NCBI GenBank assembly: GCA_902497065.1
Contig: CABVDH010000001.1
Span: 62,001 to 126,000, forward strand
Length of the DNA: 64,000 nt
Origin: an uncultured Collinsella sp.
Lineage (GTDB): Bacteria; Actinomycetota; Coriobacteriia; Coriobacteriales; Coriobacteriaceae
Direction: 5' to 3'
The notes beneath the pieces are model-generated. The model searched no databases. It saw only the letters and a list, made by a program, of their open reading frames with translations, and had not been told where the DNA came from. Both the position numbers and the translations under genes were made by a program. Shown here one piece after another: positions 44,673 to 52,723 of the stretch (its first letter is position 1; each line of letters starts with the position of its first letter).

Positions 44673-45311
44673 ATGGCGTTCGACTTTAAGAAGGAATGCA
44701 AGGAGCTCTACAAACCTGCAAGCAAGCCGAGCATCGTAACTGTCCCGCCTATGAGCTACGTTGCCGTTCGCGGAAAGGGCGACCCAAATACCGAAGGTGG
44801 CGAGTATCAAAACGCCCTACCGCTGCTTTACGGCATCTCCTATACCGTCAAGATGTCAAAGAAAGGCTCAAGGAGTATCGAGGGCTATTTCGACTTTGTG
44901 GTACCGCCGCTCGAGGGTTTCTGGTGGCAAGAGTCGCCGAGCGGCGACATCGATTATGTACGCAAAGATAATTTCAACTTTATCTCGTGCATCCGCCTGC
45001 CCGATTTCGTCACCCGAGATGACTTTGACTGGGCAGTCGCGGAAGCCACGACCAAAAAGAAACTGGACTTTTCCGCCGTCGAGCTGCTTAAAGTTGACGA
45101 GGGCCTCTGCGTTCAATGCATGCACACCGGGCCCTACGACAACGAACCGGCGACCGTAAACGCTATGCATGAATACACGATCGAGCAGGGCTATGTCCCC
45201 GACTTCTCAGATACCCGTTTACATCACGAAATCTATCTCTCCGATCCACGCAAATGTGCACCGGAGAAACTTAAGACTGTGGTTCGTCATCCTATCAAGC
45301 GCGCTGAATAG
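44673..45311 (+). CDS. GyrI-like small-molecule-binding domain protein
   Basis: The 212-residue protein of the GyrI/SbmC-like group (COG4832 style) has SIVTVPPMSYVAVRGKGDPN at the start, EGFWWQESPSGDIDYV in the middle and HTGPYDNEPATVNAMHEY near the end. The fold binds hydrophobic molecules; SbmC in E. coli protects gyrase and belongs to the SOS regulon. Here an exact SOS box precedes the gene, which supports a DNA-damage role. AAAGGCGGCCAAC leads to ATG. The binding partner is unknown. Confidence 0.82.
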   Translation: MAFDFKKECKELYKPASKPSIVTVPPMSYVAVRGKGDPNTEGGEYQNALPLLYGISYTVKMSKKGSRSIEGYFDFVVPPLEGFWWQESPSGDIDYVRKDNFNFISCIRLPDFVTRDDFDWAVAEATTKKKLDFSAVELLKVDEGLCVQCMHTGPYDNEPATVNAMHEYTIEQGYVPDFSDTRLHHEIYLSDPRKCAPEKLKTVVRHPIKRAE

Positions 45312-45482
45312 CGTGGAGCGCCGCTCCGCGCATCAGGTTTTAGGCCAGTCAACCAGCCGCCTCCTAGGCCGTCCGGTAATTATCTTGACGCGGCCCGTCG
45401 CATCTTATAAGTTTGTTTTGCTAAAGCTGGAAAGCCTCTCAACGATGCGCAACTCCAGCTCTTTTTCCATCAAGAGGCTTAA

Positions 45483-45841
45483 ATGAAATACCGGAAGTCG
45501 CGGATATCCATCAACGAACAAATAGCACTATTGACAGAATACAGGGGTCTTAAGTGCTCTGATCAAAGCGAACTCGAGCGAGCTTTGGTCGAAGTCGGCC
45601 ACTACAGACTGTCGGCCTACTGGTTTCCCTACAAAACCAAATGCAAGTCCGGGATTACCATCTTTCGCGAAGGCACAACATTCGAAACCATCATCTACAC
45701 GTATGAATTTGACCGAGCCCTCCGGCAGTTAATGTTTGATGCGGTCGGCAGAATTGAGATCTACCTCAAAAGCAGAATTGCCTATCTTGCCTCTGAGGAA
45801 CGCGGGCCTTTCTGTTACCCAGATGTCGCCATAACGAGGCT
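45483..45841 (+). pseudogene. 5' fragment of an Abi family (AbiD/F-like) abortive infection gene
   Basis: About 120 residues match the first part of Abi_2 proteins: ISINEQIALLTEYRG, VGHYRLSAYWFPYK, FETIIYTYEFDRALRQLMFD and AVGRIEIYLKSRIAYLAS. These proteins normally continue for about 200 more residues and stop phage by damaging the host's own translation or RNA. Here the match ends near 45841, and the frame runs a further 30 codons of unrelated sequence to a stop at 45932. The 3' part has been replaced by a ClC channel fragment, so the gene is broken. Confidence 0.75.
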
Positions 45842-46045
45842 CAACTCGGCATGTCCATCGCGCTTTGCGCCGCGCTGGGCTACGCAGCCGTCTTTGGCAG
45901 CGCCACCAATACGCTGCTCGCACCCATCCTGATTGGCTGCGAAGTCTTCGGTTTCGGTAATCTGCCGGCATTCTTCATCGTCTGCGTCGCGGCTTACCTG
46001 TTCAACATGGATAAGTCGATCTATGCCCTGCAGAAGCGGGCGTAG
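45842..46045 (+). pseudogene. 3' fragment of a ClC-type chloride channel gene
   Basis: In another frame than the Abi fragment, about 67 residues resemble the end of a bacterial ClC transporter: LGMSIALCAALGYAAVFG, ATNTLLAPILIGCEVFG and FFIVCVAAYLFNMDKSIY. All other ClC helices are missing. The junction with the Abi fragment is sharp, pointing to a deletion or recombination that removed the end of one gene and most of another. Confidence 0.65.
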
Positions 46046-46072
46046 AAAGATGTCCAAGCAAGTGGTCTCAAC

Positions 46073-46149
46073 CGGAAACGGCATCCCACTCTAAGGCTGT
46101 ATTCCGGGACACGGTTTCCGTTTGGGACGCCATTCGGAAAGCGCATCCC
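46073..46149. repeat. Three short alternating repeats after the gene remnants
   Basis: CGGAAACGGCATCCC (46073), the inverted variant GGGACACGGTTTCCG (46106) and CGGAAAGCGCATCCC (46135), about 30 bases apart. Confidence 0.5.
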
Positions 46150-46189
46150 GTTCTTTCACGGCGTCTTGACTATGCAAAGTGCTCGAACG

Positions 46190-46768
46190 TTATTCCTCGT
46201 ACGCGCCCTCGAGCCGAAGCAGCCACTCCTTGCGGTCAAGCCCGCCGGCATATCCGTTGAGCGACCCGTCGGCGGCAACCACGCGATGGCACGGCACGAT
46301 AATCGAAATGGGATTACGCGCGACCGCAGCCCCCACCGCACGAGGAGACACAACGGGATCTTCGTTTCCCGGTACACGATGTCGAGCCGCAACACGCTGG
46401 GCAATCTCGCCATACGTGGCGACCTCGCCACGCGGAATAGAAAGCAGCTCGTACCAAACTTCACGCTGAAACGCCGTGCCAATCAAATGCAACGGCGGCG
46501 TAAACCGAGGTTCCTGCCCTGCAAAATAAGCATTCAGCCAAGCCCAAGAACGCTCAAGCACCGAAGAGGCCGCACCATTTGCGGGACTTACCGACGACAT
46601 GCCACCGGTACCGGAAACCGCGTCGGCGCCTTCAACATGTTCGGGATCTTCTTTGAGCAGCGTAGAACCAAAGTGCTCCTGCCCCTCAAACCAAAGCCCC
46701 GTCAAACCGCGGCCATCAGCGGCAAGCAGGATTTCGCCCAAAGGCGAAGCAAACGTCGTCGTGACCAC
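46190..46768 (-). CDS. ogt: Methylated-DNA--protein-cysteine methyltransferase
   Basis: The 192-residue suicide repair protein moves O6-methyl groups from guanine to its own cysteine. The active site is IIVPCHRVV, with the asparagine-hinge region GAAVARNPIS before it and LNGYAGGLDRKEWLLRLE after. The helix-turn-helix TAFQREVWYELLSIPRGEVATYGE (quoted in part: VWYELLSIPRGEVATYGE) binds DNA. The start is GTG behind AAAGGAG. A Ser/Gly-rich insert lies between the N-terminal and catalytic parts. It is monocistronic. Confidence 0.93.
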   Translation of the reverse strand: MVTTTFASPLGEILLAADGRGLTGLWFEGQEHFGSTLLKEDPEHVEGADAVSGTGGMSSVSPANGAASSVLERSWAWLNAYFAGQEPRFTPPLHLIGTAFQREVWYELLSIPRGEVATYGEIAQRVAARHRVPGNEDPVVSPRAVGAAVARNPISIIVPCHRVVAADGSLNGYAGGLDRKEWLLRLEGAYEE

Positions 46769-46828
46769 CAGCGGCTCCTTTCAAAACTCCGCAAACATAA
46801 TACCGCGAACTGTGCAGACAACCCCAAT

Positions 46829-46930
46829 CGACCCCAAAGTCACCCAAAGCAGCAGGCGTGCAGCGCCGCAGTTGCCGCACGACCCCAAAGTCCCCCAAGG
46901 CGGCAGGCGCGAAGCGCCGAGGCCGCCGCC
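46829..46930. repeat. Tandem imperfect 51-bp direct repeat
   Basis: CGACCCCAAAGTCACCCAA at 46829 recurs as CGACCCCAAAGTCCCCCAA at 46880. Similarity continues through the GCAGGCG...GCGCCG part of each unit. It lies in the 404-base gap upstream of ogt, which holds no gene. Confidence 0.7.
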
Positions 46931-47028
46931 GGGACCAGGGCCCGCAACAGCCGCGCGCCCCCACATCGGCCCAGCGGCCCCAACCAACAACGACCCCATC
47001 GCAGACCGCTTGCAGCAGCGTCACCGCA

Positions 47029-47158
47029 GGCGGGGGCCGGGCTTGGTTTTCAGAACACTCCGCAGACCAGTGTGGCGCCTTGTCCGCGGCTCCGAAGGAG
47101 CAGGACAAGGCGCCACACATGGTCGAGGACGTTCTGAAAACCAAGCCCGGCCCCCGCC
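47029..47158 (-). repeat. Nested palindromic element D, downstream of asd
   Basis: The 28-bp perfect middle arms are 47029-47056 / 47131-47158. The 15-bp inner arms TGTGGCGCCTTGTCC are 47071-47085 / 47103-47117. In asd sense the cores read GTCCTCGACCATG and GGTCTGCGGAGT. No outermost stop-codon arm was found. It lies 14 bases after the asd stop. Confidence 0.88.
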
Positions 47159-47172
47159 GGACAGATCCACCG

Positions 47173-48198
47173 TTACTCGCAGAGCAGCTTGGCGATCTGG
47201 ACGGCGTTGGTTGCCGCGCCCTTACGGATTTGGTCGCCGCAGCACCAGAAGGTGATGCCACGCGCGGCCTCGGGGTTCGAGATGTCGCGGCGTACGCGAC
47301 CGACCCAAATCAGGTCCTGGTCGGAGGTGTCCATCGGCATGGGGAAGCGGTCGTGCGCATCCTCGGCGCTCATGTCGTCAACTAGCTTGACACCCGGAGC
47401 GGCAGCCAGCGCGGCACGGGCCTCTTCCACCGTGATGTCGCGCTCGAACTCAAGCGTGATGCTCTCGGAGTGCGAGCGCAGCACGGGCACGCGCACACAG
47501 GTGCAGTTCACGCGCAGCTCGGGCAGATGCATGATCTTGCGGCCCTCGTTTTGCAACTTCATCTCCTCGGAGGTAAAGCCCTCCTCCTTGACGCCGCCAA
47601 TCTGCGGAATCAGGTTGCTCGCGAGCTGGGCGGCAAACGCGCGCGGCTCGGGAATCTCCTCGCCACGGCCCAGGGCGGCCAGCTGAGCCTCGAGCTCGGC
47701 CATACCGGGGGCGCCAGCACCCGAAGCCGCCTGGTACGTCGAGACGATCATGCGCTTCACGCCAGCGAGCTGATGCAGCGGCCACGTGGGAACCAGGCCG
47801 ATAATGGTCGCGCAGTTGGGGTTGGCGATAAGGCCGTGATGCCACTTGATGTCGTCGGCATTGATCTCGGGCACAACCAGCGGCACCTCGGGATCCATGC
47901 GGAAGGCATGGCTGTTGTCGACCACGACGGCGCCGCGCTTGACGGCCTCGGGCAGTAGCTCCTTCGCGATGTCGTCGCCGGCAGCTCCAAGCACAATGTC
48001 ACAGCCCTCAAAGGCCTCGGGACAAGCCTCTTCGATCACGATCTGCTCGCCACGGAACTCGACGGTCTTGCCCGCAGAGCGCGCGCTCGCCAGCAGCTTG
48101 AGCTTGCCAACCGGGAACTCCTGCTCGTTGAGGCACTCGAGCATCTGGGTGCCCACGGCTCCCGTCGCGCCCAAAATAGCAACCGTGTACTGTTTCAT
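47173..48198 (-). CDS. asd: Aspartate-semialdehyde dehydrogenase
   Basis: Reduces aspartyl phosphate to aspartate semialdehyde for threonine, methionine and lysine/diaminopimelate synthesis. VAILGATGAVGTQMLE is the NADP loop. NPNCATIIGLVP carries the active cysteine, and STYQAASGAGAPGM follows. The conserved RVPVLRSHSESITLEF (His/Arg) ends the catalytic domain. The 341 residues run from the ATG at 48198, behind AAAGGGGGAAGC. It is downstream of lysC on the same strand. Confidence 0.95.
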   Translation of the reverse strand: MKQYTVAILGATGAVGTQMLECLNEQEFPVGKLKLLASARSAGKTVEFRGEQIVIEEACPEAFEGCDIVLGAAGDDIAKELLPEAVKRGAVVVDNSHAFRMDPEVPLVVPEINADDIKWHHGLIANPNCATIIGLVPTWPLHQLAGVKRMIVSTYQAASGAGAPGMAELEAQLAALGRGEEIPEPRAFAAQLASNLIPQIGGVKEEGFTSEEMKLQNEGRKIMHLPELRVNCTCVRVPVLRSHSESITLEFERDITVEEARAALAAAPGVKLVDDMSAEDAHDRFPMPMDTSDQDLIWVGRVRRDISNPEAARGITFWCCGDQIRKGAATNAVQIAKLLCE

Positions 48199-48272
48199 GC
48201 TTCCCCCTTTAAAGGTTGTGGCTTTTGCCCGCACGCCAAGCAGGCCGATTATTGTTGCCAGTGTATACAAGA

Positions 48273-48299
48273 ACGGGGCGGGCACGAAACCCGCCCCGT
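48273..48299 (-). terminator. Hairpin between lysC and asd
   Basis: ACGGGGCGGG and CCCGCCCCGT, seven-base loop, then TTCTTG on the minus strand. Directly beside it is a tandem 11-bp repeat CGAAACGAAAC (48300-48321). A weak terminator that may reduce asd read-through. Confidence 0.6.
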
Positions 48300-48330
48300 C
48301 GAAACGAAACCGAAACGAAACGCCCCGCCA

Positions 48331-48359
48331 TAGATTTTTGAGGCAAGTCCAAAAATCTA
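48331..48359 (-). other. Second hairpin after lysC
   Basis: TAGATTTTTG and CAAAAATCTA with a nine-base loop, 13 bases past the lysC stop. Confidence 0.5.
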
Positions 48360-48371
48360 CTGGGATAGCAG

Positions 48372-49760
48372 CTACTTGTGGAGCGCGACCAGAGCGGGAT
48401 CGACCGGCGCGGGAGCCTCCAGATCGGAGACCTTCACAATGCCGTTCTCGTCGGAGAAGGCGCGGTAAATGGTCTGAATCGCCAGATCAAAGTCCTTCTC
48501 CTCCACACCGATGATGATATTGATCTCGTCGCAGCTCTGCGAAATCATACGCACGCTCACGCCAGCCTGGCCAAGCATGCCAAACAGGTGGCCCGAGATG
48601 CCGGCACGACCGCGCAGGTTACGGCCGACGGTCGCGATAAGTGCCAGACCCTCGACAACCTCGATCTCGAGCGGCTCGACCTCCTGCTGAATGTCGCCCA
48701 CGAGCGAGTACAGTGAATCGTGAACGTCCCGCTCCTGCACCACGGCGCCAAAGCGGTCGACACCGGTGGGCATGTGCTCGACGGAAACGTCATAGCGCTC
48801 GAACACCGAAAGCGCACGGCGCATAAAGCCGACGCGGGGCTTGGTGCGGTCGCGGGCGACGTTGATGGCGACAAAACCGCGCTTGCCGGTCACGCCGGTA
48901 ATGATGGGCTCCGCCTCGCCTTCATCAGCCGTCTCGCTAATGATGGTGCCGGGGTCCTGCGGCGCATTGGTGTTCTTGATGACCAGCGGAATGCCTGCCT
49001 CGCGCACGGGGAACACGGCTTCCTCGTGCAGGACGCTTGCGCCCATGTACGAAAGCTCGCGCAGCTCCTCGTAGGTAACGCGCGCAATGGGCTGAGCCTC
49101 CGGAACAATACGCGGATCCGCAGAATAGAAACCCGAGACGTCGGTCCAGTTCTCGTAAAGGTCGGCGCCCAGGCACTTAGCCAAAATCGAGCCCGAGATA
49201 TCGCCGCCGCCACGATCGAGCAGCTTGATCTGGCCCTCACGCGTCGCGCCGTAGAAACCGGGCATAACAAAGCCGCCCTGCTGACCGTACTCCTGCACCA
49301 GCTCGGAGGTGCGGTTCATGCTGAGCGTACCGTCGTGATGGAACGCAACGACCGTCGCGGCATCCAGGAACGGCAGGCCCAGGTACTCGGCCATCAGGCG
49401 AGCGGTGAAGTACTCACCGCGGCTCACGAGCTCCTCGGTGGAGTAACCGCCCGAGCGGGCGCGCTCGGCAAAGGCCGCGAACTCCTCGCGGATGGGATAG
49501 GTAAGCTCCAGCTCGTCAGCAATATCAAAATAGCGCTGGCCAATGTCCTCGAGCAACTCCTCGCACGACACGTGATACTTAACGTGCGCGTTAACCAGGT
49601 AGAGCAGGTCGGTCACCTTGGTGTCGCCCTTAAAGCGGCGACCGCAGGCAGAAACCACCACAAAACGGCGGGCAGGGTCGGCATCGACGATGGCCTTGAT
49701 CTTCTTGAAGTGTTCGGCGTCGGCGACCGACGAGCCGCCAAACTTGGCAATCTTAATCAT
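48372..49760 (-). CDS. lysC: Aspartate kinase
   Basis: The first enzyme of the aspartate family pathway, 462 residues. KFGGSSVADAEHFKKI is the aspartokinase signature, with LVSRGEYFTARLMAEYL, LLDRGGGDISGS and WTDVSGFYSADPRIV in the catalytic domain. Two ACT domains close the protein (from about residue 305, FVAINVARDR, and 385, ALIATVGRNLRGRAG), the likely site of lysine or threonine feedback. It is monofunctional. It diverges from thrC over 103 bases, so the two probably share promoter control. Confidence 0.94.
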   Translation of the reverse strand: MIKIAKFGGSSVADAEHFKKIKAIVDADPARRFVVVSACGRRFKGDTKVTDLLYLVNAHVKYHVSCEELLEDIGQRYFDIADELELTYPIREEFAAFAERARSGGYSTEELVSRGEYFTARLMAEYLGLPFLDAATVVAFHHDGTLSMNRTSELVQEYGQQGGFVMPGFYGATREGQIKLLDRGGGDISGSILAKCLGADLYENWTDVSGFYSADPRIVPEAQPIARVTYEELRELSYMGASVLHEEAVFPVREAGIPLVIKNTNAPQDPGTIISETADEGEAEPIITGVTGKRGFVAINVARDRTKPRVGFMRRALSVFERYDVSVEHMPTGVDRFGAVVQERDVHDSLYSLVGDIQQEVEPLEIEVVEGLALIATVGRNLRGRAGISGHLFGMLGQAGVSVRMISQSCDEINIIIGVEEKDFDLAIQTIYRAFSDENGIVKVSDLEAPAPVDPALVALHK

Positions 49761-49863
49761 GGGCTGGAGGTTACCTTTCTAAAAGCCTCTGCGAACCTAT
49801 TTTGCGTGCTCTGATACCATGGTTTCACCGATTGGGACCAAGGCATCCGAGGAGCAGTGTTAT

Positions 49864-51381
49864 ATGGGAACTTATCATAGTACACGAGGACGCACTTTAT
49901 CGTGCTCAAGTAAGGTGGCAATCCGTACCGGCATCGCTCCCGACGGGGGTTTGTTTGTCTCGGACGAGCTCGGCACCCAGCAGGTCGATATCAGCTCGCT
50001 TGCAGCTAAATCGTACTTTGAAATCGCTCAAGATGTGTTGGGAATGTTACTGAATGATTACACGGCCGAAGAAATTTCGGCGTGTGTCGACGAGGCATAC
50101 CGCGGCACGTTCGCGAGTGAAGAGGTTACGCCGCTCGTCAAACTCGACGCTGCGCCGGGTGTTGACGCCCCTCAGACCTATGTGATGGAACTCTTTGGCG
50201 GCCCTACAAGCGCCTTCAAGGACGTCGCCCTGCAGATGCTCCCCCGTCTGATGGCCCGCACTTCCGCCAAGGACGGCGGCGCCGAGCGCATCATGATCGT
50301 CACCGCCACGTCGGGCGACACGGGCAAGGCTGCGCTCGCCGGTTTTGCCGACGCTCCGGGCACGGGCATCACCGTCTTTTATCCCGAGGGCAAGGTTAGC
50401 CGCGTCCAGAACCTGCAGATGTCCACGCAGGAGGGCGACAACGTCGCCGTCTGCGGCATCCGCGGCAACTTTGACGACGCCCAGAGCGCCGTCAAGCGCA
50501 TCTTTGCCGATAAGGAGCTTGCCGAGCGCCTGGAAGCCGCCGGCACGGTGCTTTCGAGCGCCAACTCTATCAATGTCGGCCGTCTGGTACCGCAGGTCGT
50601 CTACTACTTTGCCGCCTATGCGCAGCTGCTGCGCGCCGGCGCTATCGAGGCTGGCGACGCCGTGGAGTTCTGCGTACCGACCGGCAACTTTGGCGATATC
50701 CTGGCCGGCTACTATGCCAAGTGCATGGGTCTGCCCGTCGCCAAGCTCATCGTCGCGAGCGACAAGAACAACGTGCTCGCTGACTTCCTGACCACCGGCG
50801 TCTACGACCGCAACCGTCCGTTCTTCACGACCATCTCGCCGTCGATGGACATCCTCATCAGCTCTAACCTGGAGCGCATGCTGTACTTCCTGTCCGATGG
50901 CGACTGCGAGCTCGTTGCCGGCCTTATGGAGCAGTTGGCACAGACTGGTCGCTACGAGGTTCCCGCCGACCTGCTGGCAAAAATTCAGAGCGTCTTTGGC
51001 TGCGGTTGGGCCAGCGAAGACGAGGTTCGCGCTGCCATCAAGAGCTGCTGGGACGCGAACGGCTACGTGATCGACCCGCACACCGCCTGCGGCTATCACG
51101 TCTTTGAGCAGGTCGCCCCCGCCGAGGACGCCAAGGCCCGCGTGCTGCTTTCGACCGCCAGCCCTTACAAGTTCCCGCGCGCCTGCTGCGACGCCCTGGG
51201 CCTCGACGTTCCCGAGGATGATTTTGAAGCCATACGCGTGCTCGAGCAGGCCACCAACACGGTCGCCCCGACCCAGCTCGCCGAGCTCGAGTCCAAACCT
51301 GTCCGCTTCGAAGACGTCTGCGACGTCGACGAGATGGCAAGCTACGTCGAGTCTGCAGCAAAAAAGATGGCTACCAACTAA
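49864..51381 (+). CDS. thrC: Threonine synthase
   Basis: The 505-residue PLP enzyme converts O-phosphohomoserine to threonine. It begins MGTYHSTRGRTLSCSSKVAI, as ThrC proteins of the longer type do. The PLP lysine is in FGGPTSAFKDVALQML. TATSGDTGKAALAGFADAPG and VPTGNFGDILAGYYAKCMG bind the cofactor phosphate and substrate. I chose the ATG at 49864, nine bases after GAGGAG; the earlier start at 49819 has no ribosome site. It forms a cluster with thrB, separated by a terminator and nested element E. Confidence 0.94.
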   Translation: MGTYHSTRGRTLSCSSKVAIRTGIAPDGGLFVSDELGTQQVDISSLAAKSYFEIAQDVLGMLLNDYTAEEISACVDEAYRGTFASEEVTPLVKLDAAPGVDAPQTYVMELFGGPTSAFKDVALQMLPRLMARTSAKDGGAERIMIVTATSGDTGKAALAGFADAPGTGITVFYPEGKVSRVQNLQMSTQEGDNVAVCGIRGNFDDAQSAVKRIFADKELAERLEAAGTVLSSANSINVGRLVPQVVYYFAAYAQLLRAGAIEAGDAVEFCVPTGNFGDILAGYYAKCMGLPVAKLIVASDKNNVLADFLTTGVYDRNRPFFTTISPSMDILISSNLERMLYFLSDGDCELVAGLMEQLAQTGRYEVPADLLAKIQSVFGCGWASEDEVRAAIKSCWDANGYVIDPHTACGYHVFEQVAPAEDAKARVLLSTASPYKFPRACCDALGLDVPEDDFEAIRVLEQATNTVAPTQLAELESKPVRFEDVCDVDEMASYVESAAKKMATN

Positions 51382-51390
51382 ACCCCATAT

Positions 51391-51420
51391 AAGGCGCCGG
51401 CGAAAGCCGGCGCACCTTCT
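51391..51420 (+). terminator. Intrinsic terminator of thrC
   Basis: AAGG-GCGCCGGC-GAAA-GCCGGCGC-CCTTCTTTC. Tetraloop GAAA. Confidence 0.8.
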
Positions 51421-51459
51421 TTCATCAGATAACCCTCGGGATGATGACGAACGCGCACA

Positions 51460-51571
51460 GCGTGCCTGGCTGTTTAGTTCGTCGTGAGTTCCGCACGCAA
51501 AGGAAAGCACTTAATGTGCTTTCCGTCTTGCGCAGGACTGTCCGAGCAGCGAACTAAACAGCCAGGCACGC
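51460..51571 (-). repeat. Nested palindromic element E, between thrC and thrB
   Basis: The 22-bp perfect outer arms begin GCGTGCCTGGCTGTTTAG (51460-51481 / 51550-51571). The inner arms are GGAAAGCAC / GTGCTTTCC around TTAAT. Minus-strand cores are CTGCTCGGACAG and GTGCGGAACT. This is the most diverged member, and its cores face opposite to the flanking genes. It ends two bases before the thrB ribosome site. Confidence 0.8.
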
Positions 51572-51584
51572 CAGGAGGACCCAC

Positions 51585-52466
51585 ATGATCAAAATCACCG
51601 TCCCGGCAACAAGCGCCAACCTAGGCATCGGCTACGACACCCTCGGCATGGCCGTCAGCCTCTACTCACACTTCACCTTCGAGCGCGCCGACAAGCTCAC
51701 CATCACGGGCTGCCCCGAGGAGTTCCAAAACGAGAATAACCTGGTCTATGTGAGCTTTGTCGATGCTCTGGCCGCCTGGGGCGAGCCGGCTTTTCCCGTT
51801 GCCATCGACATTCAGACCGACGTGCCCGTCGCCCGCGGCCTGGGTTCCAGCTCCACCTGCGTCGTCGCCGGCATCATGGCTGCCGCCGCGTTGACGGGCC
51901 ATACCGTCGACCGTGCCGAGCTTGTCCGCATTGCCACCGAGGTCGAGGGCCATCCCGATAACGTCGCCCCTGCCATCCTGGGCGGTGCCGTTTGCTCCTT
52001 TACGCCGACTGATTCGCTCCCCCAGTGCCTGCGCTACGAGGTGAGCGATCGCCTGCGTTTTATTACCGTGATTCCGCCCTACGAGGTACACACGAGCGAG
52101 GCGCGCAAGGTCGTGCCGCAGGAGATTCCGCTCTCCACCGCCGTGTGGCAGATGGGCCGCATCGCCGGCATGACGCGCGGCCTGGAGACCGGCGACCTTG
52201 ACCTGATTGCCGCCGCCAACGACGACCGCATCCAGGAGCCCTATCGTCGCCGTCTGATTCCCGACTACAACGCCGTGCGCGACACCTGCCTTAACGGCGG
52301 CGCTAAGACCATCTGGATTAGCGGCTCGGGCTCGACCCTCATGGCTGTGACCGACGACACCATCGTGGCAAAGTTCCTGCAGGTCAAGCTGCGCGAGCAG
52401 TTCCCCAAGTGTGATACGTATATTCTGACGTGCGACACCGAGGGCGCTCAAATCGAGTACCTGTAG
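51585..52466 (+). CDS. thrB: Homoserine kinase
   Basis: The 293-residue GHMP kinase makes O-phosphohomoserine, the substrate of ThrC. VPATSANLGIGYDTLGMA opens the fold. The ATP loop is PVARGLGSSSTCVVAGIMAA, then GHPDNVAPAILGG and WISGSGSTLMAV near the end. AGGAGGACCCAC precedes ATG. The end of the gene lies inside nested element B, whose outer arm contains its stop codon. Confidence 0.95.
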   Translation: MIKITVPATSANLGIGYDTLGMAVSLYSHFTFERADKLTITGCPEEFQNENNLVYVSFVDALAAWGEPAFPVAIDIQTDVPVARGLGSSSTCVVAGIMAAAALTGHTVDRAELVRIATEVEGHPDNVAPAILGGAVCSFTPTDSLPQCLRYEVSDRLRFITVIPPYEVHTSEARKVVPQEIPLSTAVWQMGRIAGMTRGLETGDLDLIAAANDDRIQEPYRRRLIPDYNAVRDTCLNGGAKTIWISGSGSTLMAVTDDTIVAKFLQVKLREQFPKCDTYILTCDTEGAQIEYL

Positions 52467-52646
52467 ACATCCTTCCCATTACCTGTCCGGGACGGTCGGG
52501 GGTGTTCCCTCAAAATCGTCCTCGCGCATGAAGGCCCCTTGTCCTGCTCCTGCGGAGCAACGGACAAGGGGCCTTCGCGCTGCGGAATGATTTTGAGGGA
52601 ACACCCCCGACCGTCCCTACGTTACCTTTGCTGAGGATGTCTACAG
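52461..52646 (+). repeat. Nested palindromic element B, covering the thrB stop codon
   Basis: The outer arms CTGTAGACATCC (52461-52472 / 52635-52646) contain the thrB TAG. The middle arms are 29 bp and perfect (52489-52517 / 52589-52617). The inner arms AAGGCCCCTTGTC are 52531-52543 / 52563-52575. Unpaired joints are 16/17 and about 14 bases. Cores are GTCCTCGCGCATG and GCTGCGGAAT. Confidence 0.92.
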
Positions 52647-52723
52647 GGACCCACGCTTTGAAGGGGCGCCGGGCTGATAGTTGATTTTTATTGGCAGGGG
52701 CTCTTGCTGGTAAGGAGCACTTG

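Noticed and set aside
49819..49863. Longer N terminus of threonine synthase
   Set aside because: ThrC proteins start close to the YxSTRG motif, and GAGGAG is correctly spaced only for the ATG at 49864.
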